64,000 nucleotides of DNA from Neodontobutis hainanensis. Its lineage: Eukaryota; Chordata; Actinopteri; Gobiiformes; Odontobutidae. The notes under the pieces are model-generated. The model saw nothing but the letters and a program-made list of their open reading frames with translations, was not told the DNA's origin and ran no database searches. The position numbers and the translations under genes are program-made. How positions within the stretch are numbered: the first letter of the stretch is position 1; each line of letters opens with the position of its first letter. Shown here one piece after another: positions 1 to 11,621 of the stretch. The stretch is taken from the NCBI GenBank assembly GCA_024349245.1, contig JALDNG010000040.1, forward strand, positions 496,001-560,000, given 5' to 3'.

Positions 1-1890
1 ACAGTCAGTAGCTCCAACAAGCTAACTGCTAAAGCCTTGCAGACAAACTTTTTTAAATAAATACAAGATATTCATTTTAATTTGGTTATTAATGTAAAGT
101 GTTTTTTTTTTTGTTTTTTTTTTTACTAAATACTGCCTACTAAACTTTGGATTTAATAATTCTTCTTCGCCCAATTTCTAGCTGCCGTTTTCATCACCAA
201 ACATCACCACATGAAGGACCCTGGTTTTAAGACCTGTGCTTCCTCATCAAAGACTGCTTGACAACATTAGCATATGGAGCGCAGTGGCTCAGTGGTAAAG
301 CAGTAGCGGAGTTGTCCTAAAACCGGAAGGTTGGCCCGACACTTAACCCACCTTACCTCCAGTGCCACAGCTCATTACAGACAACAACTGCAGAGTTTGG
401 TGCTGGTCGGCGAAGTGTGCTCTCTCTGTCTGCCCCAGGTGTGAATGTGTGTGAATGGGGTAAATAAAAGCATTATGTAAAGCGCCTGAGAAGGGTGCTT
501 TACATAAAGGTGCCTGAGAAGGGTACAAAAAAGCACTTCATAAATGCACACCATTTACCATATGTATTGCTAAAGCTGCATTTATTTATATCCATATTGG
601 AAAAGTAACACATATAGCTTTAGGGTTATAACGTTGCTTGTGGAATAGTCTAAAAGTATAACAAAATAGATTTGACAGTTTGAGTTTATTGCTCTAGAAA
701 ATAGCAAAGAAAAGTTAATAAAATATCTTTTGAAATACAGCAGTGGGGTATGATCTTGAAGAAAACATATACTGTATATTCCTCATTGTGTCTCAGTACA
801 AAAGCCTAAAGGGGCATTTGGTGAAGTGAAGAAGAAAATATAAAAATCTAAAGTCAGCGTAGAGGGATATGAGATTTTCCAGTTATGATGGAGCTACTTC
901 CCACATGTACAAACACACACAGCCCAAAAATCACACAATCTTCGAGGCCAACATAATCAGAGCTTTCACTGAGGGCCCGAGTGTGGGGTTTAAATTAGAA
1001 ACAAATGCACTGGGCCGACATAACTCACGTCTCCACATATCAGCCCTTCCTGGCACTGGATTAATACAGGGCACGTCATCTTTTTTCAATTGAATTCAAA
1101 AGTGGGATGTCACAAAACTAGTGAATTTAATATGAAGTACAGCAAAAGAGCTGATACAAAACATACTTGGCCAGTTCTTTTTAATTAATTGGGATATTTA
1201 ATGCCTGTTGCCTTTCACAATTGACAGAAACTAGGAATGGACATGGATTTTTGTAGTTCATCTGCAGATTACTGCTACATTTTATAGATTTTAATAGTTC
1301 CCTTTAAGAGCTAGCTTTAAAATCCAGTGGGTTTTGTGGCCCTTAGCATGAGCATCCTTAATGTACTCTGACCTTACTTCAAATATGATAACTTCTTGCT
1401 TCATAAACTTAACATTCCACAAAATTAAACTTCAAAAGGTCTCTCTCGGATAACATCAGAGTCCACTGCTCGTTACTGTCACTGCTTTTTACCTTGAACT
1501 GAGACATTTTTGCAACCAAATTTTGTAAAGGAACAAGTCTGAAGCATTACAAACAACATTTGTATCTTTGGCAGCCCATTATCCTTTGGAATACTGAATT
1601 AAACCAGCTCCGCATTAATGGTATTCCATAAAACCGTTTCTTGTCTTGTACCAAACTTTGTCGGGGTAATAAGTATTTGATTTGATTTTTGATTTTGATA
1701 TTTGATTTCTGCCTACTCTACCTTTTACCTCTCAATCAGAAAGACTGCCTTGTGTTTTTATAAAACTTTTTTAGCTAGAGCAATGAAGAAAAGCTGAAAT
1801 GGTCTATGCTTTATAGCTTTTTGAAATGTTCACTTTGGAGTAGTGTTGTAGTACTTGAGACCAGTCTAACAACCATTTTGTGAAGGTCTT
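1..1890. other. Non-coding upstream intron or intergenic DNA
   Basis: AT-rich sequence with no open frame that resembles a known protein. Apart from the SINE at 262-548 I see no recognisable gene. It is probably intron sequence of the receptor gene whose next exon begins at 8438, because that exon starts in phase 1 and needs an upstream coding exon. No TM1-TM2 exon of the receptor was found here. Confidence 0.6.
262..548 (+). mobile_element. tRNA-derived SINE, fish type
   Basis: The head carries an A-box-like stretch (GTGGCTCAGTGGTAAAGC) followed by CCGGAAGGTTGGC, the usual beginning of a fish tRNA-derived SINE. The body contains GTGTGAATGTGTGTGAATGG and the end reads like the common tail (TAAAGCGC then CATAAATGCACACCATTTACC). 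The B-box is degenerate (GGTTGGCCCGAC). Part of the tail, around GCGCCTGAGAAGGG, is duplicated. It is an old insertion with no coding capacity. Confidence 0.75.
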
Positions 1891-1912
1891 TGTCTTGTCT
1901 GACCTCAATGAT

Positions 1913-2718
1913 CTAAGACTGGACTAACTCTGTCTCCTTCAAACACTGACCTCCATGAGTCTGGACCTGGTCTAAGACTGGACTAACTCTGTCTCCTTCA
2001 AACACTGACCTCCATGAGTCTGGACCTGGTCTAAGACTGGACTAACTCTGTCTCCTTCAAACACTGACCTCCATGAGTCTGGACCTGGTCTAAGACTGGA
2101 CTAACTCTGTCTCTTTCACAAACACTGACCTCCATGAGTCTGGACCTGGTCTAAGACTGGACTAACTCTGTCTCCTTCACAAACACTGACCTCCGTGAGT
2201 CTGGACCTGGTCTAAGACTGGACTAACTCTGTCTCCTTCACAAACACTGACCTCCGTGAGTCTGGACCTGGTCTAAAACTGGACTAACTCTGTCTCCTTC
2301 AACAAACACTGACCTCTGTGAGTCTGGACCTGGTCTAAGACTGGACTGACTCTGTCTCCTTCTTCAAACACTGACCTCCGTGAGTCTGGACCTGGTCTAA
2401 GACTGGACTAACTCTGTCTCCTTTACACACTGACCTCTGTGAGTCTGGACCTGGTCTAAGACTGGACTAACTCTGTCTCCTTTAAACACTGACCTCTGTG
2501 AGTCTGGACCTGGTCTAAGACTGGACTAACTCTGTCACCTTCACAAACACTGACCTCCGTGAGTCTGGACCTGGTCTAAGACTGGACTAACTCTGTCTCC
2601 TTCACAAACACTGACCTCCATGAGTCTGGACCTGGTCTAAGACTGGACTAACTCTGTCTCCTTCAACAAACACTGACCTCCGTGAGTCTGGACCTGGTCT
2701 AAGACTGGACTAACTCTG
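1913..2718 (+). repeat. 59-63-bp minisatellite, about 13-14 copies
   Basis: The phrase CTAAGACTGGACTAACTCTG recurs at intervals of 59 to about 63 bases, each time followed by TCTCCTTCA, a short variable A/C-rich spacer, CACTGACCTCC and GAGTCTGGACCTGGT. Spacer differences (CAAACA, CACAAACA, CAACAAACA) account for the period changes. The array stops abruptly after the last CTAACTCTG. No coding potential. Confidence 0.95.
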
Positions 2719-2719
2719 A

Positions 2720-5090
2720 TAACAGCTGATTCTTTCTCTTTTTAATTTGAAAATATCTAGAGAAATTCCTGAATACCCTGGCAATTGGTCGATATCAAAA
2801 TGCCATGTGGCTACTGCATCTGAACTACATGAAACCAGAGGCAAAGCTAAAATCCACCAAACACCTGCCTCTGCTTTCAGAGTGTACCAGATAATTACCA
2901 ACACAGCGTCTGATGAAGAGCTCGGTGCCGGTGAGCAGAAAGCCGCTAGCCATCTGAGTAACACCTTGTTTTCTGTCATCCAGTGCCCTCTACGAGTGTT
3001 TGACCTCCTGGAAAGTTATGCAAGCTTCCTCCCACTCAATACACACAATCGCGTGACTCACCTCCACACGCATCGCGGACTTGTCCTGCGAATCAGAAAT
3101 TAAGCCCGGTGTTCAGCAGCCGGTGACGTCCTCTGAAGAAAGGACTCTTTGTTTAAATAGCTGCAGGCCAAGAGGAGACAGACTTGGCCGTTCAGAAAGC
3201 ATGACAGAAGAAGCCCACAGAAGTCGGATCAGTGTTTTCTATGTCTATTTAGTCTCATATTACATTTTATTGGGTTATTATCTTGGACAGGAGGACCTTT
3301 AGGGAGAAAGCAGTATGGCTCTGCCCCCAGAAGAGTCTATTACAAAACCACTATAAAAATCACTATAGTGTTTTATAATTTACATTTGAAAGTGAGTCAT
3401 TGTTAAAACTGGGCTCTGGATAACAGTCGTTTTCAATTTGGAGACAATGTAATTCAAGCTGCGTTACAAGAATGGAGACATAAATATATTCATGCACAAA
3501 GCCCTTTTTCAGAACAAGTATGTACTGAAGCTAATTAGATTTTACAGTAAAAAAAAATATTGATGGTTAGTCTTCATTTTAGACTTTCCTGGATACATTT
3601 TATTTTTTAATAAAAAGTGAAACATGAACAATATGGATTTTCCTCTAGGCTTAGGAGTTGCACTTCCTCTATTGCTCACTTGTGTTTACCAATCACAAGC
3701 CATTTCTTTATTTTTTTTAGGAATGTAATAACCATAAGGACTTTTCTTTTTACAGTTTTAGGAATCAAAAAAGTGAACATGACATGAAATGTCATGAAAT
3801 CTGTGCTTTTCTTTGCATCCCGGGAATGATTGTGAAGCTTTATTAAGAAAATAAGCAAGAATTGAAAAAAAGAAAAGGCTCACTCTAGAGGTTTAATATT
3901 TTATAGATAAATGGCAGGAATGTGTAATTTTTTTAAATAAATTTGATTAAAACAGCAAAAAAGAGCAGCAAAAGAACATAAATATATATTTCTCATTTTT
4001 TTGTTACTTCCAAGGGGCACTCCTTTCTACTTTTATTCAAGCAAACTAGGGCCAATTCCAACTTGAACATTTATTTAGGGTATCCTGCCTTAGTGCCTAG
4101 TGTATCATTTATGTTTAAAATTCATTTGTATGTACAGAAACTGCATTGTGGATGAACAATTAGTTGTCATGTTTGGCTTGAATTCAGAATCGCTCAGTGT
4201 GACAAGATCAAAGACGAGCAATCTAACATAGATAAGACCAAAGATACAACAATCATTTTGAAAATGTCAGAAATTTTGTAAAAATACAGAGATTACAGCT
4301 ATGACCTCTGACAAATAACCTTTACCAGACAGAGCTATAACAAATTTTTTTAACTAAAGCTCTTTTGTCAAAACAAACTCGACATGTCTTCTAAGGCGCC
4401 TGTTGTAGACAAGGGTTAAATTGTAGCACTTGTTCTTTGTAATGACACAAGGACTCGTGCCTCATGCTGCTGGTCGGAGACAGTTTAAGTTGCATCTTAT
4501 ACAATTGCATTAAAAACATACAGTGTTACAGTTACTGAAGGATGTTTCTGCAGTTGCTTATATTCCACACACACTCCCAGTCCTCGGAGACCAAACGAGA
4601 GTCCCGCATGAACCACATCCAGATTTTATTTCCCGAAACCCGGCTGTTTGCCCAGGAGCACTGAGAGCCAATGAAGACACCAAATTTACACCAGCTCTGT
4701 GGGCCATCCCACTGTCGCTGCCTCTGACCTCTGACTTCACAGCGGAGGCCCAAAAAGAAATCACAAGCCCGCCCTCGGGGATCAACAAAGCACTCCCAAG
4801 AACACAGCAGCTGGATGTGAACTTCAAATACTGTGCACTGTCTGGGACTCCGGACACTGAGCTTCTGCTGCGAGAGGATTAAGCACAGAGCTCCTGTTGA
4901 TGTTTGTCACAGGTTTTACCAATTAATGGGTCTACAGTATTTACACATACAGTTCTGCTTATCCTGGTGATTTTGGCCTGATAACATGCACACATGTTGA
5001 CTTAAACAAGTGTGTGTGTATAAAAGGTCAGTGAGTTTCTCGGTGTGTCCTGACAGACCCTTGCATCTCTCATCCAGCAACAAAAGTTTC
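2720..5090. other. Non-coding stretch, no recognisable gene
   Basis: Two moderate open frames lie here (about 2747-3103 and 4523-4882). Neither resembles a known protein, starts in a convincing context, or is bounded by matching splice sites. The rest is AT-rich. I see no RNA gene. Confidence 0.5.
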
Positions 5091-5535
5091 AGCCACAACT
5101 GCCAGGAAAACCCACAAATAACTTCAGCTGAAGGTTCTGGACTGGCCTCAGTCTCCTGACCTCAATATTATTGAGCCACTCAAACGTGCAGTTCATTCAA
5201 GACAGTCCAAGAATTTACAGAAACTGGAGGCTTTTTGCCAAGACGAATGGGCAGCTTTACCATCTGAGAAAATAAAGACCCTCATTCACAACTACCACAA
5301 AAGATGTCGTTGATGTTAAAGATGTCATGTCAGGGCCATTTGGGTATTTCCTATTGTCATTTTGATTTAAAAAGAATAAGCACATTTGTTTGACGGTAAT
5401 TAACTTCACCCAACCACTAACTTTTAGTGTAAGAAAGTTTTGTTTTTTGCTATCTTTCATATTTTCTGACAAATGTCCCAAAACAATTACAAATTGTGTC
5501 AGAGTATGTAAACTTATCAGCACACATATACTTAA
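5091..5535 (+). pseudogene. Tc1/mariner transposase 3' remnant
   Basis: A frame beginning near 5140 reads DWPQSPDLNIIEPLKRAV and continues with LQKLEAFCQDEWAALPSEKI to about 5313. This is the C-terminal part of a Tc1-type transposase: SPDLNxIE carries the last acidic residue of the DDE triad, and the DEW segment and final helix follow. The N-terminal DNA-binding part and the first two catalytic acids are absent. Downstream, TTTCATATTTTCTGACAAAT and GAGTATGTAAACTTATCAGC resemble the 3' non-coding end and terminal repeat of fish Tc1 elements. It is a truncated, inactive copy. Confidence 0.8.
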
Positions 5536-6789
5536 ATTTGTACATTAATGTTTGTTCAGATGCAAAACTTTGTAAATATATTATCTGTTTCATGTGTTGG
5601 TTAGTGTCTGATCCTGTTCTCTAATGGAGTACACTATATGTATAATGCAGCACTATGTAGTCTCTGAGGGGTTACGGAGTGGTTTTGGACTAAGCCTACG
5701 TCTCGATGGGACACTCGTATAACCTACGGTATATACATCTTTAAGCAAGTGCTGTGAGCGCCAACCTGTCTGTAGCACGAGCCTTAATGCAGCTGTGAAT
5801 TGTTGTTCCCAGAGCACAGTCCAGCCTCAGATGGAGTAAAAAACAGTAAGGATCCTGTCTCTGATACAAGACACAATCTCTCAGCTCATTTTATTATCTG
5901 CTCAACTATACTTAGAAGCTAAAAGGAATGTGTGGCTCATAGTGTTTGAGGCGTGGCTTAGCAAAGGTTAAATTATGAGCTGTATATAAGGAGGTCTGGG
6001 ACTATTTAACAATATTAGTTAGTACCTAATGAATATACATATTCACTTTTACCAATGTGTTATCAGCTTTCAAATGACTACAATCACATCAAATAGTCAA
6101 ACTTTGAATTTTTGTACTGCATTTGTAAAATGTCTTGGACTGTTAATCTTCTACATCCACAGTTTGAGACCCTAATGAAATGGCTGTATAGATAATATAT
6201 TTCAGTACCACAGGTGATTTCTTTAATTAAACATTTCAAATTCATGAATGTACTTTCACAGCTCGTCCCACATTTTCACACTATAACTCATTTTCTGTGA
6301 TAATTGTCCTTATCGTCTTAACATGACAAGTCCAAAATAATTTACTGCCTGACACATTAATCATCCGTCAGACAAATCCACGTCACACTAACTTATATCC
6401 ACAGATTAATTTATGTAAATGCATTGATCCAATATGTATCTCGCCGCAGAAACATTTGTATCGCCTTTAATCATCTAAGCTCGCCGCTCAGCTCTGTGTA
6501 AACACCTTTCGCGGGCTCGTCTTAATCACATTAATCTAAGTGATACTTGTAAGCATGCATAAAAGCTCTAATCTAAACCATCATCATAACCCGATTACCC
6601 TTGGGACCTAGGGGAGCCTCCTGCCTGTGCGACTTTGATGGAGTCTAATTAAAGTTTAGTCGAGTTTTCACAGTGAAATGCACTCGTGAATGATCACAGA
6701 GCAAATTTTTCTTCTGTTAATTACCATTTTTTTCTACTATTCTCTTATTTTATACGACTTCTAACTATAGTAACATGGTATAGAGCAGT

Positions 6790-6849
6790 TTAATAATGTT
6801 TTATTTACACTCTCAGGTTCAGTATTAAACAGATAATAGGCCTATAAAA
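6790..6849 (+). repeat. Left copy of a 60-bp inverted repeat
   Basis: The 60 bases here, starting TTAATAATGTTTTATTTACA and ending GGCCTATAAAA, match the reverse complement of 9883-9942 with one difference (A versus G). The similarity stops sharply on both sides of each copy. The pair encloses the receptor exon at 8438-8638. Confidence 0.95.
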
Positions 6850-7159
6850 CTTCCTCCTGAGACCTGGTAATTTATTCTCTGCATGTGACTTTGTTCAGTC
6901 TGGTGTACCCTAACGTGAACAAGTTAAAGTAACACTATGTTACCTTATCAAGCACAAAAAGACAAAGGCTTTTCTAAATATTCTGTTATTATTGTAGTGT
7001 CAATATGCAAATGTGAAGTGTTTTAGGTCTATATGTGATCTCACAAGATAAAAGTGTGCCTTATAAATCACAGTCAGTGCAATATTTGTCTGTAAAAGAA
7101 GTTAGTCTCTTTTTTTATTAAATGGCATAGAAGCTTCCATTATTCTATTAAGAAACCAG

Positions 7160-7262
7160 AGCCACTGTGTTTTGGCCAAGGACACAATGACAGTAGGAAC
7201 CAGGGAATCAAACCGCCAACCTTCCAGTGATAGGACAACCGCTCTACCACTGAGCCACACTA
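7160..7262 (-). mobile_element. tRNA-derived SINE head, reversed
   Basis: On the minus strand this reads GTGTGGCTCAGTGGTAGAGC, then GGTTGTCCTATCACTGGAAGG, then GGCGGTTTGATTCCC. These are good A-box and B-box regions of a tRNA-derived SINE, followed by the usual TGTCCTTGGCCAA linker. The head is better preserved than that of the copy at 262. The tail is not obvious. Confidence 0.75.
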
Positions 7263-8437
7263 CAATATATTTTTTAATAGAAGTTACATAGTGTTGTTTT
7301 TTAGTGGAGCACTTAGGCTGCAAAATGACTCAGATTTTGGAGCGCGTCTTACTTTAGGTTATTGTAATTACAATTTTTCTTTAGTGAACTCTGTAGTGGT
7401 TCAATGACCATAGTGTAAAACCTTTACCAAAAAATGGACCTGCTATTATAAAGTACAACATGTTTCCTTGTTTTTTTGGGGAGGGGGGGTTCAAATACTG
7501 TCAAGTCTTATCATTTCTAACCCCTGTATAAATAATTAGACACTATCAATGTACCACAAACGACTGAAAAACTTTTAAAGCAAATATTCTGTACCTTATT
7601 TTAAACCCTAGCTATGGCCCTGATCTCCTTCCAAACAAGTTATGGTTTAAATAATACACGTTGTGTTTGGTGAGCACTAGTTCTGGTAAAAGTGGGATTA
7701 GGACATCCCTATTTTAGTCTGTGTTTGTAAAAAACAAGCAAAAACACTGCCCACATTACAAAGAAAACCTTCATTTTTTAAAGTCAAATTCTGTCTGTCA
7801 TGTAAAAAACAAAAAAAAAGCCCTTTAACACGAGTAGTTCAGTTGCAATATGAAAATGCAAGAAAAATTTGACCATTTTATAACTAAAAATATATATATA
7901 TTTTTCAGTTCAAATGCCTTTCAATTAATTTTTTTATATTATTTTTACTTAGTTTTTGAACACAGCACAGAACAAATATTTTCCATTTATTTTAAGCAGA
8001 TTTGGTTTACTGCCTAAACAAAGTCTCAACCTCCACAAATACAGCCCCACAATTAGACAGAACGGGCGTCACAAATTTCTTTGTTCAAGCTTTTAAACAG
8101 TCTCATTGTGTGTTTTCAAAGCTTCATGTTAAAGTCCTAACCCTTCTTTTTAGTCTCCCAGAGACAATAGTATCTAGTCTCTTTGAGTACTTTGCATTTA
8201 AGACAGTTTGGAAAAAGTTCCTTGTGTAAACTTACTGTATATGTAGGAGAAATGTAAACATTTAAAATATTATATTGCATTTATCTATGTCTATTACAGA
8301 TTGATATTCTAGATGGCAGCAGCAGGATTTCCTCACATGATTCCTCCCTTCCATTTCTGAACAATCTGATATCCACCTAACGGCTCATTTCATCCAGTTA
8401 ATCTTGTTACCCTTTTGTGACCTTCTCTCTTTTCCAG

Positions 8438-8638
8438 ACTACGCCTGGCCTCTCCCCAGCGCCCTGTGTCCCATCTGGATCTACCTGGACGTGTTGTTTT
8501 CCACCGCGTCCATCATGCACTTGTGCGCCATCTCCCTGGACCGCTACGTGGCCATCCGTAACCCCATCGAGCACAGCCGCTTCAACTCCCGCACCAAAGC
8601 CATGATGAAGATCGCTGCCGTCTGGACCATATCTATAG
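8438..8638 (+). CDS. htr2c: 5-HT2C-type serotonin receptor, TM3-TM4 exon
   Basis: This exon encodes 67 residues, from DYAWPLPSALCPIW to AAVWTISIG. It contains the TM3 cysteine that pairs with extracellular loop 2 (ALCPIW), the amine-binding aspartate of LDVLFSTAS (codon 8488-8490), the G-protein-coupling DRY motif (8539-8547), intracellular loop 2 (IRNPIEHSRFNSRTK) and the TM4 tryptophan. IEHSRFNSRTKAMMKI is closer to 5-HT2C than to 5-HT2A (IHHSRFNSRTKAF) or 5-HT2B. The acceptor is CTTTTCCAG at 8437 and the donor is G|GTCAGA at 8639, both phase 1. The receptor is a plasma-membrane Gq-coupled serotonin receptor. Earlier exons are missing from the window. Which 5-HT2C paralogue (2c or 2c-like) cannot be decided. 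Confidence 0.95.
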
Positions 8639-11150
8639 GTCAGAGTCCCCACACATTCCCGGTCGAACGGGATGTCAAAAAGTATGTTTCAGCCTGCAGC
8701 ACAAACCCATTGATCTGACCCAATCGATTAAAGGCAGATTTGCATTCATTAGCTGCACACATTTATTTTGTCTACATGGATAATAAATTGATTAAGGAAA
8801 CAAACATGACCTTTTCTATGTGTCATGGTCCAAAATATGTTGTTTATTCTATTCAACAAAGTCATTTACATCAAATTCATTGTGGTTGAGTAAAATCAAC
8901 AAAAGATATTGTGTAATTTTAACTACACTGGTTCTAATTTGAAAAAGTTGCGTCTTACTCTGAGTGCACATTTGCAATTCACAAACTCACAAATTTGTAC
9001 TGCATTTAATTTAATTTAACACACCCTTAATAAGGCTATTGATTGGCCGCTACGCTTGGAAAATTAAACCCAGCAAACAAAGCTTTTAATGTTTATATAG
9101 TCACATGAGACAAAGGCTTTTAAAAAGTACTCCCGGTATTTTAAAGAGTGCCCATTTTTTTCTTAAAATAACTTTTGTTCCTAATACCAAAGAGCACCTT
9201 CTACACAGTACCATCATCCTGAAGCTTCCTGAGCCCTTTCTGTTCCATGCCACAGTTTCGCTCTCATATTTAAAGTGTGCTCACTCTTGGACAAACCGTG
9301 CAGACCTGGTTCTGTTTCTCTCCCTCGGCCCTTCACGGCTCATGCACATAATTCATGATATATAATGGATACAGTTGTTCCTCTTGACAACACTACTGAC
9401 AAAGAGTTCACATTGTTCGCTCGATGTAGAGGTCAAAGTTGGGAAGTCCCCAATATGGAGAGTCAGACTGCTTAGTGTGGCATAAAAATCAATGACATGT
9501 ACATAACAGAATAAAAAAAAAAACAAGAATAATGAGTGAGTTCAATACAATGCGTTTAGTAAAACCCTGCATTTTATGTTTTTACTTTGTGCCTTTTCCA
9601 CTGTTTAAAGAGCGTGTGTGTCTAAATCTTACGTTACACTAGAAGCAGTGTTTTTTACAGTACACTAGAATGCAGAACAAAAGTAGAAAACAGACGACAT
9701 TTTTACAAAGCTGAAGCAGAAGTGACAGGACACAGTAACAAAAGAAACTAGCTATCTGTGGAGCATAAATGGGACACAATGCTGACTGAGAAACTATATG
9801 AGTGCCCAGAATGACAGAAAGGAGCTCTAAAGGAGCTACAGACATAGAAGTTCAAACTGCCCAACGGTGTTTGATGAGTTCATTTTATAGGCCTATTATC
9901 CGTTTAATACTGAACCTGAGAGTGTAAATAAAACATTATTAAGCTTTAGCCTGGAGTGTTGTAAGTACAGACCAAAAAGAAACATTTGGCAGAACCAAGA
10001 GTATTTAAAAAAGTTACTAAGATATTACGTTTTCATTATTTAATTATTAATTGAGTGAAACATTGTCTGTCGATACTGCTCCAGGACTGTCTTGCCAGAA
10101 AAGCCCCAATAAAAACTCCCTTCAAAACCAAACTTGTGCAGGGCTTGGTCAGGCTTATCCTGATCCATATCATCGTTGAGCTGCTGTATTAGATGTTTTT
10201 TTTTTTATTGCAGGTTGTTCCTGTTAATTTCCACGTCCCCTGTGGGCCGAACAGACCGATGCCAGGTTGATGTCAGTCGTTAGATTTAATGACTTTTGGG
10301 AATCCCTGCGGTTTCTCAAAAGGTCTTTCCTTGCAGGGCATTTACAGACTTTCTAAAAGGTCTGCTTTTCTATTCTGTTACCGCTCGAAGCATCAGGCAG
10401 CTCACTGTTGGAGTAAACTTCAAATCTATAGAGGTTAAGCCTGAACTTTTCATATTTATCTGATCTAGAAAAGGATGGATTTTGAGGAGTAGACGATGTT
10501 ATCTCCATACAAGTGTTAATTACACTTTGGAGGCTTAATATAGAAACACTGTGGAGGAGAGATTTACATGAATATTAATGCTGTCAATCAGACCAGAATC
10601 ATTTAGTTATTAAAGATGACGAGGACAAGAATCATTTGGCTGTCCTCAAACAATGACATTTTATTGTAAAATATACTGTAAGAGTGCACTGGGACAGAAC
10701 ATGTTTCACAGTCTGTACCTTATCTTTTGAGAGTTTTTCTTTGTGGAGCCTGTGGTAACAAATCCTGTTGTTTTGTCTAACCTCCGTGGCCCTTAAGACT
10801 CCGAGGGGGTGTAATGTATGAACAGCCGCCCTACGACAGTCCCACAGAGCGAGTTGGTGTCATTAGCCTCATGTCCTCCGACCTTTACAGTGGAGTCCCT
10901 TTGGGCTTGTAGCTCAAATGTACTTGGAAATATTATGCCATGTAAAGGGTATCTATTAAAGATGAGTGCGATGGGGAAGTTATTACAAATGACTACAGAA
11001 CCTTTGTTAGTTTAGGAGACCTTTGCTGTAAAAAAAATCATGTCTGTTTAATTAATAGACGTTTTTAGTAGTATAGCTCTATAAAGGTCGGGTTGAAAGC
11101 AGAATCGAATGCTTACCGCAGACTTTAAAGACATTCACTTTGCATTCTGG
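8639..11150 (+). other. 5' part of the giant htr2c intron
   Basis: Intron sequence follows the donor at 8639. It contains the right copy of the 60-bp inverted repeat (9883-9942). The frames at 9105-9365 and 10818-11015 have no recognisable homology. Nothing else is supported before the repeat complex begins near 11150. Confidence 0.7.
9883..9942 (-). repeat. Right copy of the 60-bp inverted repeat
   Basis: This is the reverse complement of 6790-6849 with one mismatch. Together the two copies could form a long intramolecular stem in the pre-mRNA with about 3 kb, including the TM3-TM4 exon, in the loop. Flanks of the two copies do not match, so these are not the ends of an obviously intact element. 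Confidence 0.95.
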
Positions 11151-11152
11151 AG

Positions 11153-11205
11153 AAACTTTTTTTTTAGGCCCAGTTTTTTCGGGCCTAAAAAAAAAGTTTT
11201 TCTGA
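11153..11205. repeat. Short perfect hairpin at the left edge of the repeat complex
   Basis: AAACTTTTTTTTTAGGCCC is followed within a few bases by GGGCCTAAAAAAAAAGTTT, giving an inverted repeat of about 19 bases. The same hairpin, with a longer spacer, is the centre of the palindrome at 37037-37729 on the other side of the array, so it marks a homologous module boundary. Confidence 0.9.
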
Positions 11206-11513
11206 TCTTTCTGAAACTTGGCACCCTGTTACAGGGCTCTAAGATGAATACAGCAGTCCACATTTGGTGGCCCTAACCCTTAAGGTGGCCAAGATCCAGC
11301 GATCCCACTTTAGATTTATTCAATGTAACAAAATAGTGGGTTCGTGGACGGTGGAATTTTGAGTCAGGACTTGTTTTGCCCTTCTCAGGGGGACTTGCTG
11401 AGTCCAGCTAAATAGTTTTTATCAGAATAATTTGAAAGAGAAGGCTTGAAACACCTTGTCCACGAACCCACTATGTAGATCATTGAATAAGCCTGAAGTG
11501 GGATCATGGAAAA
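11160..11513 (+). repeat. Forward arm of the foldback-like repeat family (left outer copy)
   Basis: This segment has GCACCCTGTTACAGGGC, GATCCCACTTTAGATTTATT, AATAGTGGGTTCGTGGACGG and CTTGTCCACGAACCCACTAT in that order. It matches 37385-37735 in the same orientation and 37037-37365 in inverted orientation. It is followed at about 11560-12062 by an inverted relative, so arms alternate in orientation along the complex. Confidence 0.85.
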
Positions 11514-11621
11514 CACCGGGCTGGATGATGACTGGAGAGATTTTTGGGGGGTTCCTATCGTGATAAAAACTACATTACTGCACTCAGCTGGTCCTCCTGA
11601 GTAGATAGAACTGAGACCCGT

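Larger units (their letters stand above)
5540..8437. other. Intron sequence upstream of the TM3-TM4 exon
   Basis: No protein-coding segment is recognised. It contains a segment rich in homeodomain-like TAAT motifs (about 6290-6700), the left copy of a 60-bp inverted repeat (6790-6849) and a reversed SINE head (7160-7262). A pyrimidine tract and TTCCAG acceptor end the stretch at 8437. Confidence 0.6.

Noticed and set aside
2747..3103. 118-codon frame upstream of the receptor exon
   Set aside because: It starts without an ATG, overlaps a frame of similar length on the other strand and has no recognisable homology or splice framing.
4523..4882. 119-codon frame in a less AT-rich patch
   Set aside because: It has no homology I can name and competes with two frames on the minus strand. 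It may be a conserved non-coding patch.
1..8437. Search for the TM1-TM2 exon of the receptor
   Set aside because: No segment resembling the TM2 SLAIADMLVG region or a TM1 with GN motif was found on the + strand. The exon most likely lies upstream of the window.
8639..8710. Intronic editing-complementary sequence for the receptor
   Set aside because: Only a weak, bulged complement (GGTCGAACGGG) to CCCATCGA of the exon is visible, which is not enough to claim a duplex.
11337..11353. GGGTTCGTGGAC read as a tRNA B-box
   Set aside because: It does not fit GGTTCGANTCC at the key A and TCC positions, and no A-box lies at a suitable distance.
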